Shown here: positions 20,721 to 34,060 of the stretch, in pieces
How positions within the stretch are numbered: position 1 is the stretch's first letter
How the letters are laid out: each line of letters starts with the position of its first letter
DNA from: Vitrella brassicaformis
Lineage: Eukaryota; Sar; Vitrellaceae
Assembly (NCBI GenBank): GCA_001179505.1
Contig: CDMY01000306.1
Location: forward strand, 63,916 to 127,915
Reading direction: 5' to 3'
Length of the DNA stretch: 64,000 nucleotides
Translations under genes and position numbers: made by a program
The notes under the pieces: generated by a model
Seen by the model: the letters and a program-made list of their open reading frames with translations, nothing else
The model's database searches: none
What the model was told of the DNA's origin: nothing

Positions 20721-22998
20721 TCAGCCCATCCCCTCAGTGCCCTTCTCCCCGTCACCAGCATCACCTACCGGCCACATCTCCATCTCGACGGTCCACTCGT
20801 GCTCGCGCGGCCGCTGTGCCAGCTCGTCATCCGATGTCTCCTCCTCATCGAATCGCTTGTAGGCCAGTCGCGTCGCCTCCATGCGATACTCTGGCATGTC
20901 CTGCCGCACGCGGCCCTGGCCGAACAGCGACTTGAGCTCGCTCTTGATCCCGTCGGCATCGCCAGGGGCGGAGAAGATGTCGGCTCGCTCGCCGAGATTA
21001 AGGGTGGCGTGGCTCGGCCGCACCTCGTGGACGAGCCGGAAGAGGTCCCGCAGCCGATCGGGGACGCTCTCTGCTCTCGCGTTGTAGATGTCCTGGTAGC
21101 TGCCCACGTCCATATCGATGGGGCTGATCTCGATGCTGAGCTCTTCCACTGTGGGGTACTGTCGGGTGGTGTCAGGGGAGGGGAAGGCGACAGGGGCGGC
21201 CGCCTTGATGCGGGGCCGGTTGAAGAAGAGCGGCTCGTCGTGCTCTATCTCCAACTTCTGCGACCCAAGTGAGAAGGATCCATTCATTAGAGAGGGTTGT
21301 GGCCGTGCAGTGTGTGTGTGTGTGTGTGTACCTTGAGTGGCTTGGCGATGCCCTGCTGAATGTATGCGAGCGCCTCGGAGGCCAGGATGGCGCCGAGCCC
21401 CAGACAGTCGAAGTCCACGTGTGCGAGTGCGGGGAGGGATGAGAGGATGCGGGAGAGTCGGTTTGGCTTGGCGGGCGGGATCAGGTACTCGGGGTCACAC
21501 GTCGGGATGCCATCATATGGGCCTTCGTAGTTGCACAGGAAGACCTCCGTCATACTACTGAACCCACCCACACATCAGGCAGGCGCCTCTATCGCCTTTG
21601 CTGTGCGCCTCACTCACCTGAGTGACTTGAGCGTGGTGTCCTCGGTCAGCCACAGGGGGATGCTGTTGAAGGACTCAGCAGCGACATCGGGGCTGCTAAT
21701 GTTGAGGTCAATGTTCAGTCTCGTGGCGCTGTCGAACCGGATGCCGCTGAAGTGCGGGCTGGTGGGATCGCCTGACCCACTATCGTCCCCAAGCAATGAC
21801 ACCTCGTCGCCCCCCTCCGAATGCCGCTTGATGGTCTCTACCAGCTTGAGAGTCTCGGCGGTCGGCGGGCCCTCGGTCCTCTCAGCATGACGGCAATATA
21901 TGACGGTATCGCCTCCCTCTCTGACGACCTCCCACCCCATCTGCTCTGCCGCCTGGATCGTCTGCACTGAGTCATAGGTCTGCGGATCGGTCAGGTCTCG
22001 GAAGATGCGAAGGGGGCAGTGGACCTTGAGGTGGCGCTTGGTGGCGGCTCCCAACGGGGAGGGGCAGGGGGAAGCGGCCTGACTTGCGCTGCTGGACGAG
22101 GCCGACTGCCCTTGTGTGGCGTCAGCTGGCGCAGCAATGTCACCAGCAGGGTTGTCTCCTGTGTCCTGAGGCCCCGCAGCTTGAGGTGGCCGACGTGGCG
22201 CAGGTTCTTGAGCGATGAGAGGGCAGCGGTGGTGAGGGGCACCACACAGCTCTGGTTGACCCTGTTGAAATCAGTGCAGCACAGCAGTGGGAAGATGTCC
22301 AGCTGGGTGAGGGATGGGGACGAGCCGATGATGAACGCCAAACTGCCATCGAGCACGGCGCAGATGGATGCCCACTTGCCCGGCAAGTTGCGCTCGGTGT
22401 CCTCTATCTCGTCGTCGGAAAAGACCTTGCCCGTGAGCCGTTCGAGTGCCGGACAGACGAGCTTCTGCTGCCGGAAGAGATGCAGTCCGTCGGGGCTGTC
22501 CACCTTGACCGACGTGACCGACGGAAACACCGCATCGGGCCCCTTGACATGCGCCAGTGACAGGCCACCCTTTCGATCCTTGGATTTTGGTTGAGCCGTC
22601 TGAATGTCCTTGAGCGTGTCAGTGTGGTTGACCAGCTGCAGCGAGATGAAGGCGAATAGCCGCGCCCGGCCGATCTCCTCGACCTCCTCCTCTCCGGGCA
22701 GCAGGATGATGGCGTGCTGCTGCTGCTCGAACGTCACCAGGCTGCCGTCTGGTCCCCTGCAGCTGAGGCCGTGGTTGGGACGGTGCCAGTTGATGACCCG
22801 GATCAGCGAGTAGATGGCCCAGTAGAAGGGGCGGCAGACACAGCTCATCGCCAGGCGCTCCTTGACGGACTGATACGATGACACGTTGAGCCAGATGAGC
22901 CCATCCAGCAGGCTCGTGAGGCTCCTCGTTGCCATCTTGGCTGGATGAGTCATCTTGGCTGGCGGGCCGTCCATCGCTCGGCACCCACACGTGCCCAT
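20721..22998 (-). CDS. F-box/LRR-like protein
   Basis: The first exon runs from 22998 to about 22145. It holds an F-box-like start (LLDGLIWLNVSSYQS, then ERLAMSCVCRPFYWAI) and leucine-rich stretches (LTQLDIFPLL, LSSLKNLRHVGHLKLRGL). A 69-base intron (GTGACA to TCAG, about 22143-22075) is needed to reach the next open frame (AASPCPSPLGAATKRHLKVH). Later exons cover about 22074-21617, 21554-21333 and 21257-20721, and end with an acidic segment and VEMEMWPVGD before the stop. If the fold is right, it could recruit a substrate to an SCF ubiquitin ligase, but the F-box match is weak and no partner is visible. The start could be any of three early Met codons. Confidence 0.55.
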
Positions 22999-23073
22999 CA
23001 GAGATCAGCTAGTACGCCGCTACAGCTTCCTGCTCTCCTCACCCTTTCGCGCACATCTTAGCTCGCAGAAGAC

Positions 23074-23178
23074 AAACCCTATACCCTATACCCTATACTC
23101 TCGCCTTTTGAAGGCGTTTTCCCATTAGTAGGGGGGCGGGGAGGCCGGCTGAGGTGCTCAGCTAAACCCTAGGTATAT
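23074..23178 (-). promoter_or_regulatory. Promoter-like module with telomere-like heptads, upstream of the F-box/LRR-like gene
   Basis: On the minus strand this has CTAGGGTTTAG, AGCACCTCAGCCG, a C-rich GC box, AATGGGAAAACGCCT, then TATAGGG heptads ending in TTTG. The order and orientation match 6667-6770 before gene A. The heptads end 76 bp before the ATG at 22998. A TGCGAGCTAAG motif follows at 23068-23056. Confidence 0.6.
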
Positions 23179-23684
23179 GTAGGTGTGCGTTGGTGTGCAG
23201 GAGCGCGCAGCAGGCAGGCACACTCACACACGGATGTGCGCAGGGGTGGTACCTACCGTGCTCAGTCCTGTGCGCCTCTCGATGTGTGTGTGTGTGTGTG
23301 TGTGTGTGTTCGCGTGAGTGGCTGGCTGCTGGCTAGTGAGTGCATCGTCAATCACGGACGCATCAGCACCAGACCCAATGGATGGATGGACAGTGGATGC
23401 CTTTCCTTGTTTCTTCACTGCGTCCAAACGAGTCCAACAGCTATGATCATACAGCTGCTGCAAAAACCCAGAAACCCAGAAACGGAGAAACGCCTCTTCC
23501 CTCTCCACGTATGTGTGTGTGTGTAAGGTGCAATGCCATTCATCACCAAATGTGTGTGCAAAGCGAGACGAAGGAAGTGGAAAAAATGCACAATGTATCC
23601 ATCATGGTAACACAAATAGACCATGCGCCTGCCTGTCTGTCTGTCTGTCTGCCTCTCTGTCTTTGCGGCAGTAGATCACGTCAG

Positions 23685-24532
23685 TCACATGATAGGGTAT
23701 GCCTGCCTGACGCACCCCTTGTGCGTCGCCCAGTCGATGAAGGCGCGCCTAAACCACACATTCACCACACCACACACAACACACTCGAACACACACCCAT
23801 GCCTCTTGTTGTGTAGACGTGTGTGAGTCTGACCGACCAGGTGCCATCGGCAGAAAGGGTGTTCCTGTCGCCTGTCCACCCACACCCACACGAATAAAGA
23901 CACACGAGTACACGGAAAGATGGTGAGGAAGGGGGAATAGTGGGTGCGTACCAATGACGATGAGCCCTCTCTTGGCGCGCGTGAGCATGTTGTTGGTGCG
24001 CCGGTGGTCGCCAAGAAGGCCCACATCGCCCTGCACACATGACATGGACCACACCCACACACAGAGATGTCCATTGGTGCCCCCTCTGTCTCTCCCCCTC
24101 CCTCCCTGTGTGTGTACCTGAGAGTTTGACCGCACAGCCGAGAAGATGATCACCTCCCTCTCCATCCCCTGTGGGCACACACACCACAGCACACCACCAT
24201 TATCCAATGTGTGTGGTGTGTGGTGTGTGGTGTGTGTGCGGACACACTGCACTGACCTGGAATCCGTCGACGGTGTCGACGTCGATGACTTTGTTGACGT
24301 CGTGGATGGTGGTGACCATCGACTTCACGTGATGATACAGCTTGGGCGTTTGCTGCACACACAAAGCAAAGGCCACACACACAGACACGTACACACACAC
24401 GAGCAGGAGTGTGTGTGCGTGTGTGTGCGTGTGTGTGTGTGTGTGTGTCCATCATGAGCCCACGTGGATGTAGGCCAGGAGCTGCCGGAGCAGCTCGCGA
24501 CGCTGCTCCTGATATGGCGTCACCAGACCTGA

Positions 24533-24569
<37 letters not shown>

Positions 24570-27537
24570 GGAGAGGGCCATAGGCTCGGTATATGTCTGT
24601 GTGTGAGTGTGTGTGTGTAGGGTTGCCGACCGACCGATGTCGAATCGCTTCTTTCCGTATTGGTCGAAGAGGTGTACGTCCCACCCCAGCATCATGTCCA
24701 GCGCACGGACCGCCTCAGACGCCTCACTGCGCCCCCATACACAGCCATCCATCCATCCATCCACACACACACAGACACACAGACACAGACAGACAGACAG
24801 ACGTGTGCAGGTGGGCACCCACCGCCTGTTTTTGAAGGAGGTGTCGACTTGCTCCTCAAACACGCCCCCAGACGTGTCGATGAAGCACTGATATATCGGA
24901 TACACACACACATGAATCAAAAGTGTAAGTGTGTAAGTGTGTTCCTCTCTTTCTGCCTCTCTCTCTCTCTCTCTCTGACCACAGGAATGTATGGCTGCGG
25001 CCAGGGGAAGCCCTGCGGCACCGGCCTGTTGACGCATCCACACACACACAGACAGAGAGAGACATACAGCTCACGCCTCCCCCCCGTGTGTGTGCTCACC
25101 GCTCGCTGGGATGCACGGCGTCACTCATGAACCCTGCACACACACACACACCGACATCGACACACACACATGGACGTCACACACACAGACAAAGGCGTGT
25201 GTGAGAAGGGTAGGTGGGGGTCGTACGATTGTAGAAGTGTCCGTTAGGGAACTCTGCGACGGCTGGGTGCATTCTGTACTGCTCGTGCAGCATGTAGGGC
25301 CGGTGGCCGCACAGCAGCAGCCGCTGGAACAGGGGCAGGCTCAGGCCCTTGTCGGCAGCAGACAACGAGTGCTGACCGATCCAGAGATCGACCCAACAGA
25401 CACAACACATCCATCCATCCATCCAGCTGTCTGTGTGTGTGCGTCTGTGTGTGTGTGTGTGTGGGAGTGCTTACAACGGTGGGAGGGAGCTGCTGCTGGT
25501 CGCCGATGAGTACGAGCTTCCGGCAGCCACGGACGATGGCACACAATACCGCGGGCTCTGCACCACACACATCCATATGTGCGCATGGTGTCTGTGTGTG
25601 TGTGTGGGTGTGTGGGTGTGTCTGTGTGTCTGTGTGTGTGGGTGTGTCTACCAGTGGCCTGTGTGGCTTCATCGACGATGACTCTGTCGAAGGTATGTTT
25701 GGCGAGCTCCTTGTTGGCCTGGCACTCCACACACGTGGCCACGATCACCTTGGCGTCACGAAGCGACTGCACACACAGAGACACACACACAGAGAGAGGC
25801 AGAGAGAGAGATACACACAGACGTGTTGATCCTTGCCAATATGTGTGTGTGTGTGTGTGTGCGGCGCGCGTGTGTGCGCCGTGCTTACAGCTGAGAGCAG
25901 ATTCTTGACCGACTGGGGGTTGCCTGCTCGCGTCTGATAGACACACACACACACACATAGGTTGATAGCTTGGGAAGGAAGACATGAAGGCATTATGACT
26001 GACACGCCACCGCCATACCATCTCTTTGGCGGCCTGGTACGCCAGATCATCGGCACTCTGCACACACACACACACACACACACAGAGCGATATCCAAATG
26101 GGTCTCTGAGTGCATTTCTCTGTGTGTGTGCGCGCGTGTACGTCAAAAGATGAGCCGCTGCCCACACGCAGAGCGTTGATGGCTGCACAACCACACAACA
26201 CACACCACACACACGTGATCTTCAGGTGTGCAGTGCAAGGGGTGGGGTGAGCAGACAGATTCTCTGTCTGCCTACGGTGGTCCTTGTGGATGTCGTCAAT
26301 GTCCTGGAGGATGCTCTTGAGGTTGTCGGCAGCCACACTCGAGCCAGCCACCGCCAAGATCTGCACACACACACACAGACGTCTCGCTCCCCTTTGATGT
26401 GTGTGTGTGTGTTTGGGTGTGTGTGTGGGTGTGTGTGTAGGCCACTTTGCCGGCCGGCTGTCTGTCGTATGTCCAGGCCTTGATGATGGTGGCCGCCACG
26501 GTGGTCTTGCCAGTGCCAGCCGGGCCTGTCCGTCCCAGCCCACATACACGCAATGTCCCCTTTCTTCCATCCATCCATCCATCTGTGTGTGTTCTGGTGG
26601 TGGTGGTGGTGGGAGGAGTTTGTGTGTGTTCGTGCCTTGAATGAGTGTCAGCTCGCTGCTGGCCGCCGCACCGACCGCCTCAATCTGGCTGTGGTTCAGC
26701 GGGCCCCACACTGCACACACACACACATACACACAGATATGGTGTCATATTCTCTGTGTCTGTGTGTGTGTCTGTGTGGACTGACCGTTTCTGAGCACGT
26801 TGCCGAGGAAGTTCATGACCTGAGAGCGCCGGTTCTGGAACTCTGCACACAGACAGACAGACAGACAGACAGACAGATATACACACACAGAGAGAGGGAG
26901 AGGGAGCGGGAGAGGGAGAGAGACTGACCGTGCACTTGAGGTGGGGGCTGCCTGGCCAGCAGCTGGTCCTGCAGCGATATCGACATGACGTTGGGCACGG
27001 GATTGCACAGCCTGACACACACCACACACACACACACACTTGCCATCCATCTCCCCCCCACGCACCCACCCACCCACCCACCCACCCGCACACACACACA
27101 CGTGTACCGTTTCAGTGCGTCGATCTGCGCGTCAAAAGGCTTCCGATTGGCGATCTTCCACAGGGTGAACGTGTGGGCCAGCTCCTCTGCCCCCACCACA
27201 CCACACACCACCCAAGCCAACCGTGAGTGCGTGTGTGTGGCCTGTGTGTGTTGTGTTGTGTGTCCAATGGCGTGGCGTACGTGTGGCCTGCTCGTTTTTG
27301 TCCCTGACGTTCTTGGGGTGGGTGCCGTGGACGGTGGGCACGTAGAGGCACACGCGGCCGCCCTTGTGGTCGGCAGCCTTGACGAAGCCCACTTGTGTGG
27401 GGATGTGGGGGTCGGAGCAGACGACGCGGACGTACTCGTTCTCGCAGATCTTCTGAGACTCCGGGCCGGGGTAATCTGTGTGAAAAGACCGACATTGGCT
27501 GCCCATGTGGCAGGGCAGACGAGACGTGGGTCTCTCC

Positions 27538-27570
<33 letters not shown>

Positions 27571-30215
27571 TGTGTCTGTGTGTCTGTCTGTGTGCGGCTC
27601 ACCAGCCATGGTTCTGCCTTCTGCATGGGTCATCTCTATGTACCTGCAGACACACACAAACACAGAGACACAACCACACAATGAAGTGAACCATTGTGCG
27701 GTGGGGTGCGGTGGGGGGTGCGTGTGCGTCACATGAGCGAGTGCGAGTTGCCGAAGTGCCTCCGCCTCAGAGGGCCGTAGCAGAAGACGTTGCCCTGCGT
27801 CGCTGCATGTTGGCCACACAGACACACACACACGTGGGCACACACATGGGACAAGGGGTGTGTGTGTGTGGTGTGGGCGCCGGCACTAACATGCTTTGGT
27901 GAGCTGGTAGATGGTCTGGCACAGCTCCTCAGCTGCACAGCACACACACACACACGCACACACATGGGTGCATGTGTGTGTGTGTGTGTGTGGGCGTCCC
28001 CACCCCACCTAGGAGCAGCCTGAATCTCGTGTAGAAGCACCAGGCGGGCATGAAGCGGAAGGCCTCCATCGGCACACACACATAGCCTCCCAACAGACGG
28101 CAACCCTACACACACAACACAACACATGTCCCTCTCTCCCTCTCTCTCTCTCCCCATGTGTGTGTGTGTGTTACCACTTCGGCCACAGTGGGTGAGCCGC
28201 AAAGCGCCAACACGTCCAGACAGCTCTCTGCAGGCATTCACACACACGGCTGTCTCGGTGTGGCTGTGTGTGTGTGGGTGAAACCAGTGAGGGCGTACCA
28301 ACGATTTCGACGGACAGCTCCAGGCCGGGTACCTCTGGTAGATCCACACCAACTGCAGCAGCAAAGGCGCCATGCACTTGTGCTGTGTGTGTGTGTGTGG
28401 GTCTGTGAGGGTGGACCCTGCTGCTGCTGGTGGTACTGCTGCGGCTCGAAGCTTGTAGAGGCAGCAGCAGCAGCTGCTGCTGCTGATGCACTGCTGCTGG
28501 CCTGTGTCCACTTCTTGCCGACGCCGCCGCGCTTGCCTGCAGTCCACAAACACATCCACACACATACAGACAGACAGATGTGCGGGCGGTGGTGGAGGCT
28601 GACGGACTTGGGTGCATGAAGATGTCAGCGTTGCAGTCAATCCGATGCCCCTGGGCGGCCGCACTGCGCACACACACTCACACGCACAGGCGAACACCGA
28701 GCTGTGTTTGTGTGGGCGCGTGTGAGTGTGTGTGTGAGGCCGTGAGTACGTGTGTTGTGCGACGTATCCGTCGGATCTGTCGAATCGTCCGTTGAGGAGC
28801 TGCTCGTTGGCGCTGTCCACCTCTTGCCGGCTGGACCACTGGTGCGCTACACACACACACACACACACAGACAGAGTGTGTACTGTGGCATATGTGGTGG
28901 GCGGGGGTGTAGAGATGTGTGTGTACGTGGGAACATTTTGGCTTCGATGCGCATTCGGTCCGGCTTGCGCTCCATCTGTGTTGCCACCACTGCACACACA
29001 CATACACACACACACACACATGGATGCAGCCATGAATGACACCGCACACGCGTGTGTGTATGGGTGTGGGTGTGGGTGTGGGTGTGTGTCAGTGGCTCGT
29101 GCAGTCAGGTCAGTCACCTTGAGGGTTCTGCAGCTGCTTGAGCAGCATCTCCATGCCAACCAGGTTGCCTCTGTAGGCGAACGCCTCCCACAGCGTGGCG
29201 AAGTCTGCAGGCCAGTGCGTGTGGCTACCGGCAACCAACACCTTCACACACATATACATAGGCGCTCACGCACACACAAACAACACACACACACACAGGG
29301 CGTACCAGCAAGCAGTTGATGGCCTCCTCAGTGTTGCCCTGCGTGTGCGGCGTAGACAACAGACAACACAACACATGGCACGGCATGGCACAAGACACAG
29401 CCACCAACATCATCATCACATCGTGATGTGCACCCACACTTATATGCAGCGCACCTCTGCAGCGTGTTGGTAGATCAGGTTGGCCAGCTGCTTCGGCTTG
29501 TGCTGCTTGTACTTGGCCTTAACACACACACACACACACAACCACATAGAGTCCCCACACACGCGCCACAATGCGTGGAGGCAGACCGACCAGTATCTGC
29601 TGCGTCCGCTCGTCCGCCGTGATGGGCACCGCCTGGACATCCACACTGTCTGCCGGTGCTGACGCCTCAATGCCGCCACCGCCACCAGAAGCACCACCAC
29701 TACCAGCACCACCAGCAGCTGCTGCTGCCTCTGCTTGGCGCTTTGCCTGCACCCACCAGACACACGCACACACATCGACACATACCTTGTCGAATGCATT
29801 TCTGTGTCGACGTGTGTGCGCATGGTGATGACGATACCGCCGCAGTGCTCTTGCGCTTCTTGGCGGGAGGGGCTGCACACACACACAAACACACACACAC
29901 ACACGAACGGAAGTGTGGATGAGATGAGTGTCGATATCGGTTCCCCTGCCACACACACACAAAGCTGTGGTACCGTCGAGCGAGACGCCCCTCTGCAGCA
30001 GCATCAGGCTCAGGTTCTCAAGCGCACTGTACCGGGCCTCCTGCAGTGCACCCATTCCACGCCGTATCAATAACACTCGGGCGTCGACACACACGTGTGT
30101 GTGTGTACCTGTTTCTTGTGTGCAGTGCCGTTTGCAGTGAGAGGGACGGGGTCGCCCGGCAGGTGCAGAGAGACCACACACTCCCACGTGGTGCTCCTGC
30201 CTGCAACATACCAAC

Positions 30216-30249
<34 letters not shown>

Positions 30250-30405
30250 GGACAAGGCGTGTATGTGTGTGTGCAGGGAATGATGGGCGGACGTGCCTGT
30301 CTTCTTGATGTCCTCCTTGTTGCACTGAACCGCCTCGTAGCTGAACTTGGGGTCGAGGTGGCGCTTCTGACACAGAGCGTAGAACTGCACACACACACCC
30401 ATCAT

Positions 30406-30448
<43 letters not shown>

Positions 30449-30991
30449 TCTTCATGTGCCCATCCGTGTGCATCGCACATCACATACGTCCTTGAAATGG
30501 TCGATCTTCCACTGGCGAATCATAGCGAGCGCCTGCTTGGTGCTCTCGTCCAGGCTCTCCTCGTCAGCCATGAGCTGATCCACACTCACATCGTCCGACA
30601 AGCCGTCACGCTTCCGCTTGGCATTGCCTTGAGAGGTAGCACTGCTGGACTCTGCCTCCCCTGACACAACTGACTGGTTCACATCGCCACCTGCACCTGA
30701 ATGTGCATGCAGACACCAGAAAGGGAGACGAGGGAGGAATGGGAGGCAGATCTCTCTGTGTGTGTGTGTGTTGTTACCATTGGTCATGTGTTCCTCCGCT
30801 CCCTCTTCTGCCTTGATGACGGCGTCTGCTGCCCCTGCTGCTGCCAGTGCCTCTAGAACTTGCTCTTGCTCTTGCTCTTGCTGCTCTTCTGTCTTGATCG
30901 TGACACCGTTGGCACTTGACTCGCCTTCGACGGGCATGTTTGCCCCACCACCTTCGCCAGACGGGCGATTCTCTGCGTCAGAGTGCTCCAT
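23685..30991 (-). CDS. Upf1-like superfamily 1 RNA helicase with N-terminal dsRNA-binding domain
   Basis: About 35 small exons run from the ATG at 30991 (MEHSDAENRPSGE) to TGA at 23685. The N-terminal part is acidic, with a basic KRKRDG patch. A dsRBM-like fold follows at about 30480-30000 (FYALCQKRHLDPKFSYE, TTWECVVSLHLPGD, NGTAHKKQEARYSALENL). The middle is low-complexity, with one ankyrin-like helix pair near 29150 (FATLWEAFAYRGNLVGMEML). The helicase core has motif I GPAGTGKTT (about 26528-26502), II IVDEATQATG (25690-25650), III LVLIGDQQQLPP (25513-25478), IV EQYRMHP (25288-25265), V VDTVDGFQ-GMEREVI (24285-24150) and VI MLTRAKRGLIVIG (about 23990-23950). Upf1-group enzymes unwind RNA 5' to 3' in nonsense-mediated decay and related pathways. 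I see no Upf1 Cys/His-rich domain, so this is probably a relative rather than UPF1 itself. Confidence 0.82.
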
Positions 30992-31436
30992 TAAGACGAT
31001 ACGCGAGCTAAGAGTGGGGGATCTTTGTACAAGATCTCGCAAGATCTGGCCTGCCTATGGTTGGGTGGGCGCTGCTGATGACACATGCGAATGCGAGCTT
31101 GAAGTGGGTCGACCTGGGATGACCTGTTGGAGGGAGGCAGTTCTCCTTGGTTGCATTGCTAGGTGATGCTGAGGGTACAAGGATGACAGAGAAGCCAAAG
31201 GCTGCTCATGCGGATGAATGCACTCTCCGCATCTGTGAGTCACAGTTGCACACAGACTCTGATGGCCACACATCGAATCCATTGCCATGACTGTCGGCAA
31301 TACCATCACAGCCACACCGGCCCTATGGTACAGGCCAAGCACGGCACACAAATGAATCAAATATTCAACACCATTGCAAGACCGAATAAAAACAACTCAC
31401 AGCCTTCTTTTGTATCACTGCATAGACACCAGGGCC
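30992..31436. other. Intergenic region between helicase start and gene C end
   Basis: No gene is supported. It carries ACGCGAGCTAAG at 31001-31012, ten bases before the helicase ATG, and TGCGAGCTTGAAG at 31092-31104. Both are instances of the start-proximal motif seen elsewhere in the window. Confidence 0.55.
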
Positions 31437-33616
31437 TCACGAATACAGTGGCCTCATACCTCGCTCATTTCGCCTAGAAAACAATGACGCAACAAGCAGA
31501 GAGGCGCTCACAGTCTCCTGCGCTCCTCTCGCCACTCTATCACTCACCTGCACCTGCCACACCTCCATCTCGTCGCACGTGAAGTCCAGGGACTGCGCCA
31601 ATGTGCCTTTGTAGTAGCTGTACCCCCCGCTGTAGCCCTCCGCCAGCTCATCCCTGCTGATCCACAGCTGGCAGCTGCTGAGGTCGGCCGCCGGACCATG
31701 CCGAGCCAACCCCAACCAGAGGACTCCAGCAGGACTGCAACCGATGCGGGCATTTGAACTCCAGTCCATATTGTTGGCCTGTGCCGCCCCCTGTGCCCCG
31801 GCCACCTTCACCATCTGACTCTCCTCGGGCAGCTCGATCTTGATCGGCGTCTCGTACGCACCCGACAGCGAAAAGAAGAAGAGCGGCGCCTTGTAGAGGT
31901 TGGTCTGCGTGGGGTCGTCTGGTGGAGCGAGTGGGCCGTCGATGAAGCACCCGAATCGGTGTGTGTCGCCATCTCGGAGGGCGAAGAGGAGGCCGCTCTT
32001 GCCGGTCACCTTGTTAATGAAGGAGGAGTACCCAAGCGTGTCACGACTCGACCTGATCACGACACACACCGGGGAAGTGTGTGTCTGTCGGCGTGCGGTT
32101 ATTTGTGCCCGGGTGCGTGGTTCGATCACTTGTAGATGAGTGTGGCTGTGGGTGAGTGTTTGCCGGTCATGTCGATGACTTTGCCCCACTCCTCGGCCGA
32201 CTTGGCGATGAAGTTGTGGCCGCCCCCCGCCAGGCCGCTGCAGGAGGGCTCGTGCTTCAGCCCATACATCTCGGTGTCGACGCGAAGCTGCTTGGCGTTG
32301 GTCGATGTGGGCGGCTTGACGATGCTGCCGGGCGGTGCGATGCGCTGGCGACGGGCGAAGTCGACGACCTTCATGAGATGGTCAGGGCGGATGGAACTCA
32401 CAGGCGCACCGCTGCAGACACAAGAGAAGGGTGTATCCACGATGATGAGCTGTGTCGTCTTGGTGTTGTGTTGCTTGCCTATGAAGTGTCCTGTAGAGTC
32501 GTTTGTCGCTGCCGATGGATGACAGTGTGGCCTCGGTGGTCGACACCGTCTTGCCCAGGACGCGCACGCTCTTGATCTCGTCATCTCCAGCTGCCGACTT
32601 GAAGAATGGCCCGATGGCCCTGTGGAATCTCTTGAGCTCCCTCTCAGCTTCGACGAGGTCGGCCATGGCCGCCTCGACGTCTGACGCGCTCGCCTTGATG
32701 ATGTCGATGGGGTCTTTGCCGTTGGTTGCTGCCTCGCACGCGCCGGTCTCCCTTGTAAGATGGCTGCCGAGTGTCGTCTTTGTGTCGAAGAGTAGCTCGT
32801 GCCAGAAGAGCGACGAGCTGTCGGTGCTGTGGTCACCCGTCAGGACGATCTCATGGCTCTCGCCCTGCGCATCCGCCACGCCGACGTTGGCGATCTCGTC
32901 ACGCAGCCTGACGTCAACAGATACGACAGACCGCATTGTTTGTGAGTTTCGTCAACCCTCCTCCCCCCACTCTCGACTTACCACTCCATATAGACTGGGT
33001 CAGCATCGAGGAATGGGCGGCCGTCTGTGTCCTTCGGCAGCCCATCCAGATGGTGCAGCAGCAGATAGGCGATGAGGCTCTCACTCACGCCGGGCAGCAG
33101 CAGCGGCTTGCGAGGCACACACAGCACCGTCCCGCCCACGTTGATCTCGATCTCGCCATCGAGCGGCCCAATAGGATGCAGCTGCCCTCCATTGCTCGCG
33201 ATGAGTCGATTGACGATGTGGGACTGCTTCTCCAGCTCATCCAACATCCGCTTGGTGGCAGCGAAGCCATTCATGCTTGCCAGCGATGCAAGATGATCCG
33301 AAGGGACCACGGACGAGCCGCTGGAAGGGCTGGAGCCGCTTGAAAAGAGTGCCCTGATGGTCTGTTCTTGCTCAGCCAGCCTTGTTCTCAGACACTCCAG
33401 CTGGTCTTTGAGTGTCTTGATGGTGCGCTCAGCATCGGCCAGCTGTCGTTGCATGGCCGCCTTGTCAGCTCGTGCACTGACCAGCTGCTCCATCGTCTCT
33501 TTGTCGACACTTTGTTGGTCAGTCAGCTCCTCTCGCTGCTTGTGGTCCTCGCGCGGCCGAGCCTGAAGTGCACTGATGGTCCCTCGAGCATCCGTCAGCT
33601 CTGCCTCAGCACACAT
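31437..33616 (-). CDS. BTB(T1)-TLDc protein with N-terminal coiled coil, gene C
   Basis: The start at 33616 (MCAEAELTDARG) leads into a long heptad-like coiled coil (LADAERTIKTLKDQLE, LRTRLAEQEQTIRAL) of about 95 residues, absent from genes A, B, D and E. The T1-type BTB core INVGGTVLCVPRKP follows, as in B and D. Exons are 33616 to about 32979, about 32907-32485, about 32411-32129, then from about 32056 to the end. TLDc runs from LIYK/SSRDTLGY to EMEVWQ. A local insertion in TLDc (NNMDWSSNARIG) distinguishes it. No lesion was seen. The last exon is uncertain: reading straight through gives a 31437 stop, but the usual terminal microexon (VxSG or IATG) was not found. The coiled coil may set oligomer state. 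Confidence 0.8.
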
Positions 33617-33884
33617 AGCCGTGATAGTGCCGCCATGCCGCGATGCACCTTCGGTTGCGGCCCGCCATCCGTTGGTTCTGCGACCCGCCTGAAGCTGCCA
33701 GTGGGATGCAGCGAGTGTCTTCCATGCGTGTCGTGCGTCGGCCGACAGGCGGATGGGATGCGGCGGGCGAGTCGCCGGGCGGGCGAGAGTTGCTGTGAGA
33801 GATGGCGAGGGAGGGCGAACCAGGGCATTGATCTATGAATCAATCCACTAATTGAACACACAAAGCAGACGTGAAGCACAGAGA

Positions 33885-34060
33885 GAGAAGATGCCCCTGG
33901 TGGAGCGGTGGACGCCACCGACGAGCTGAGTCCGCACAATCACGACAGTGTCTTCTTCTGCTGCTGCCGTCACGCTGCAAGAAGGGCTGGGTGGCGGGCC
34001 AGACGGACCCATGCAGGTCTTGGAGGGGGAGATCTACGCTAAAATCAGATGGCTCAGCTC
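33885..34060 (+). repeat. Upstream leader shared with gene B
   Basis: Matches 18560-18370 (minus strand). Here it sits about 120 bp before the G1 start codon; in the other copy it sits about 120 bp before gene B. The shared open frame codes DELSPHNHDSVFFCCCRHAA in both. Confidence 0.6.

Noticed and set aside
24150-25049. Long frames coding CVCVCV, HTHTHT or SLSLSL runs
   Set aside because: They are translations of TG, CA and CT repeats in introns. The true exons lie between them on the helicase strand.
23685-30991. Naming the helicase UPF1
   Set aside because: The core motifs fit the group, but the Cys/His-rich regulatory domain of UPF1 was not seen and the N-terminus is different.
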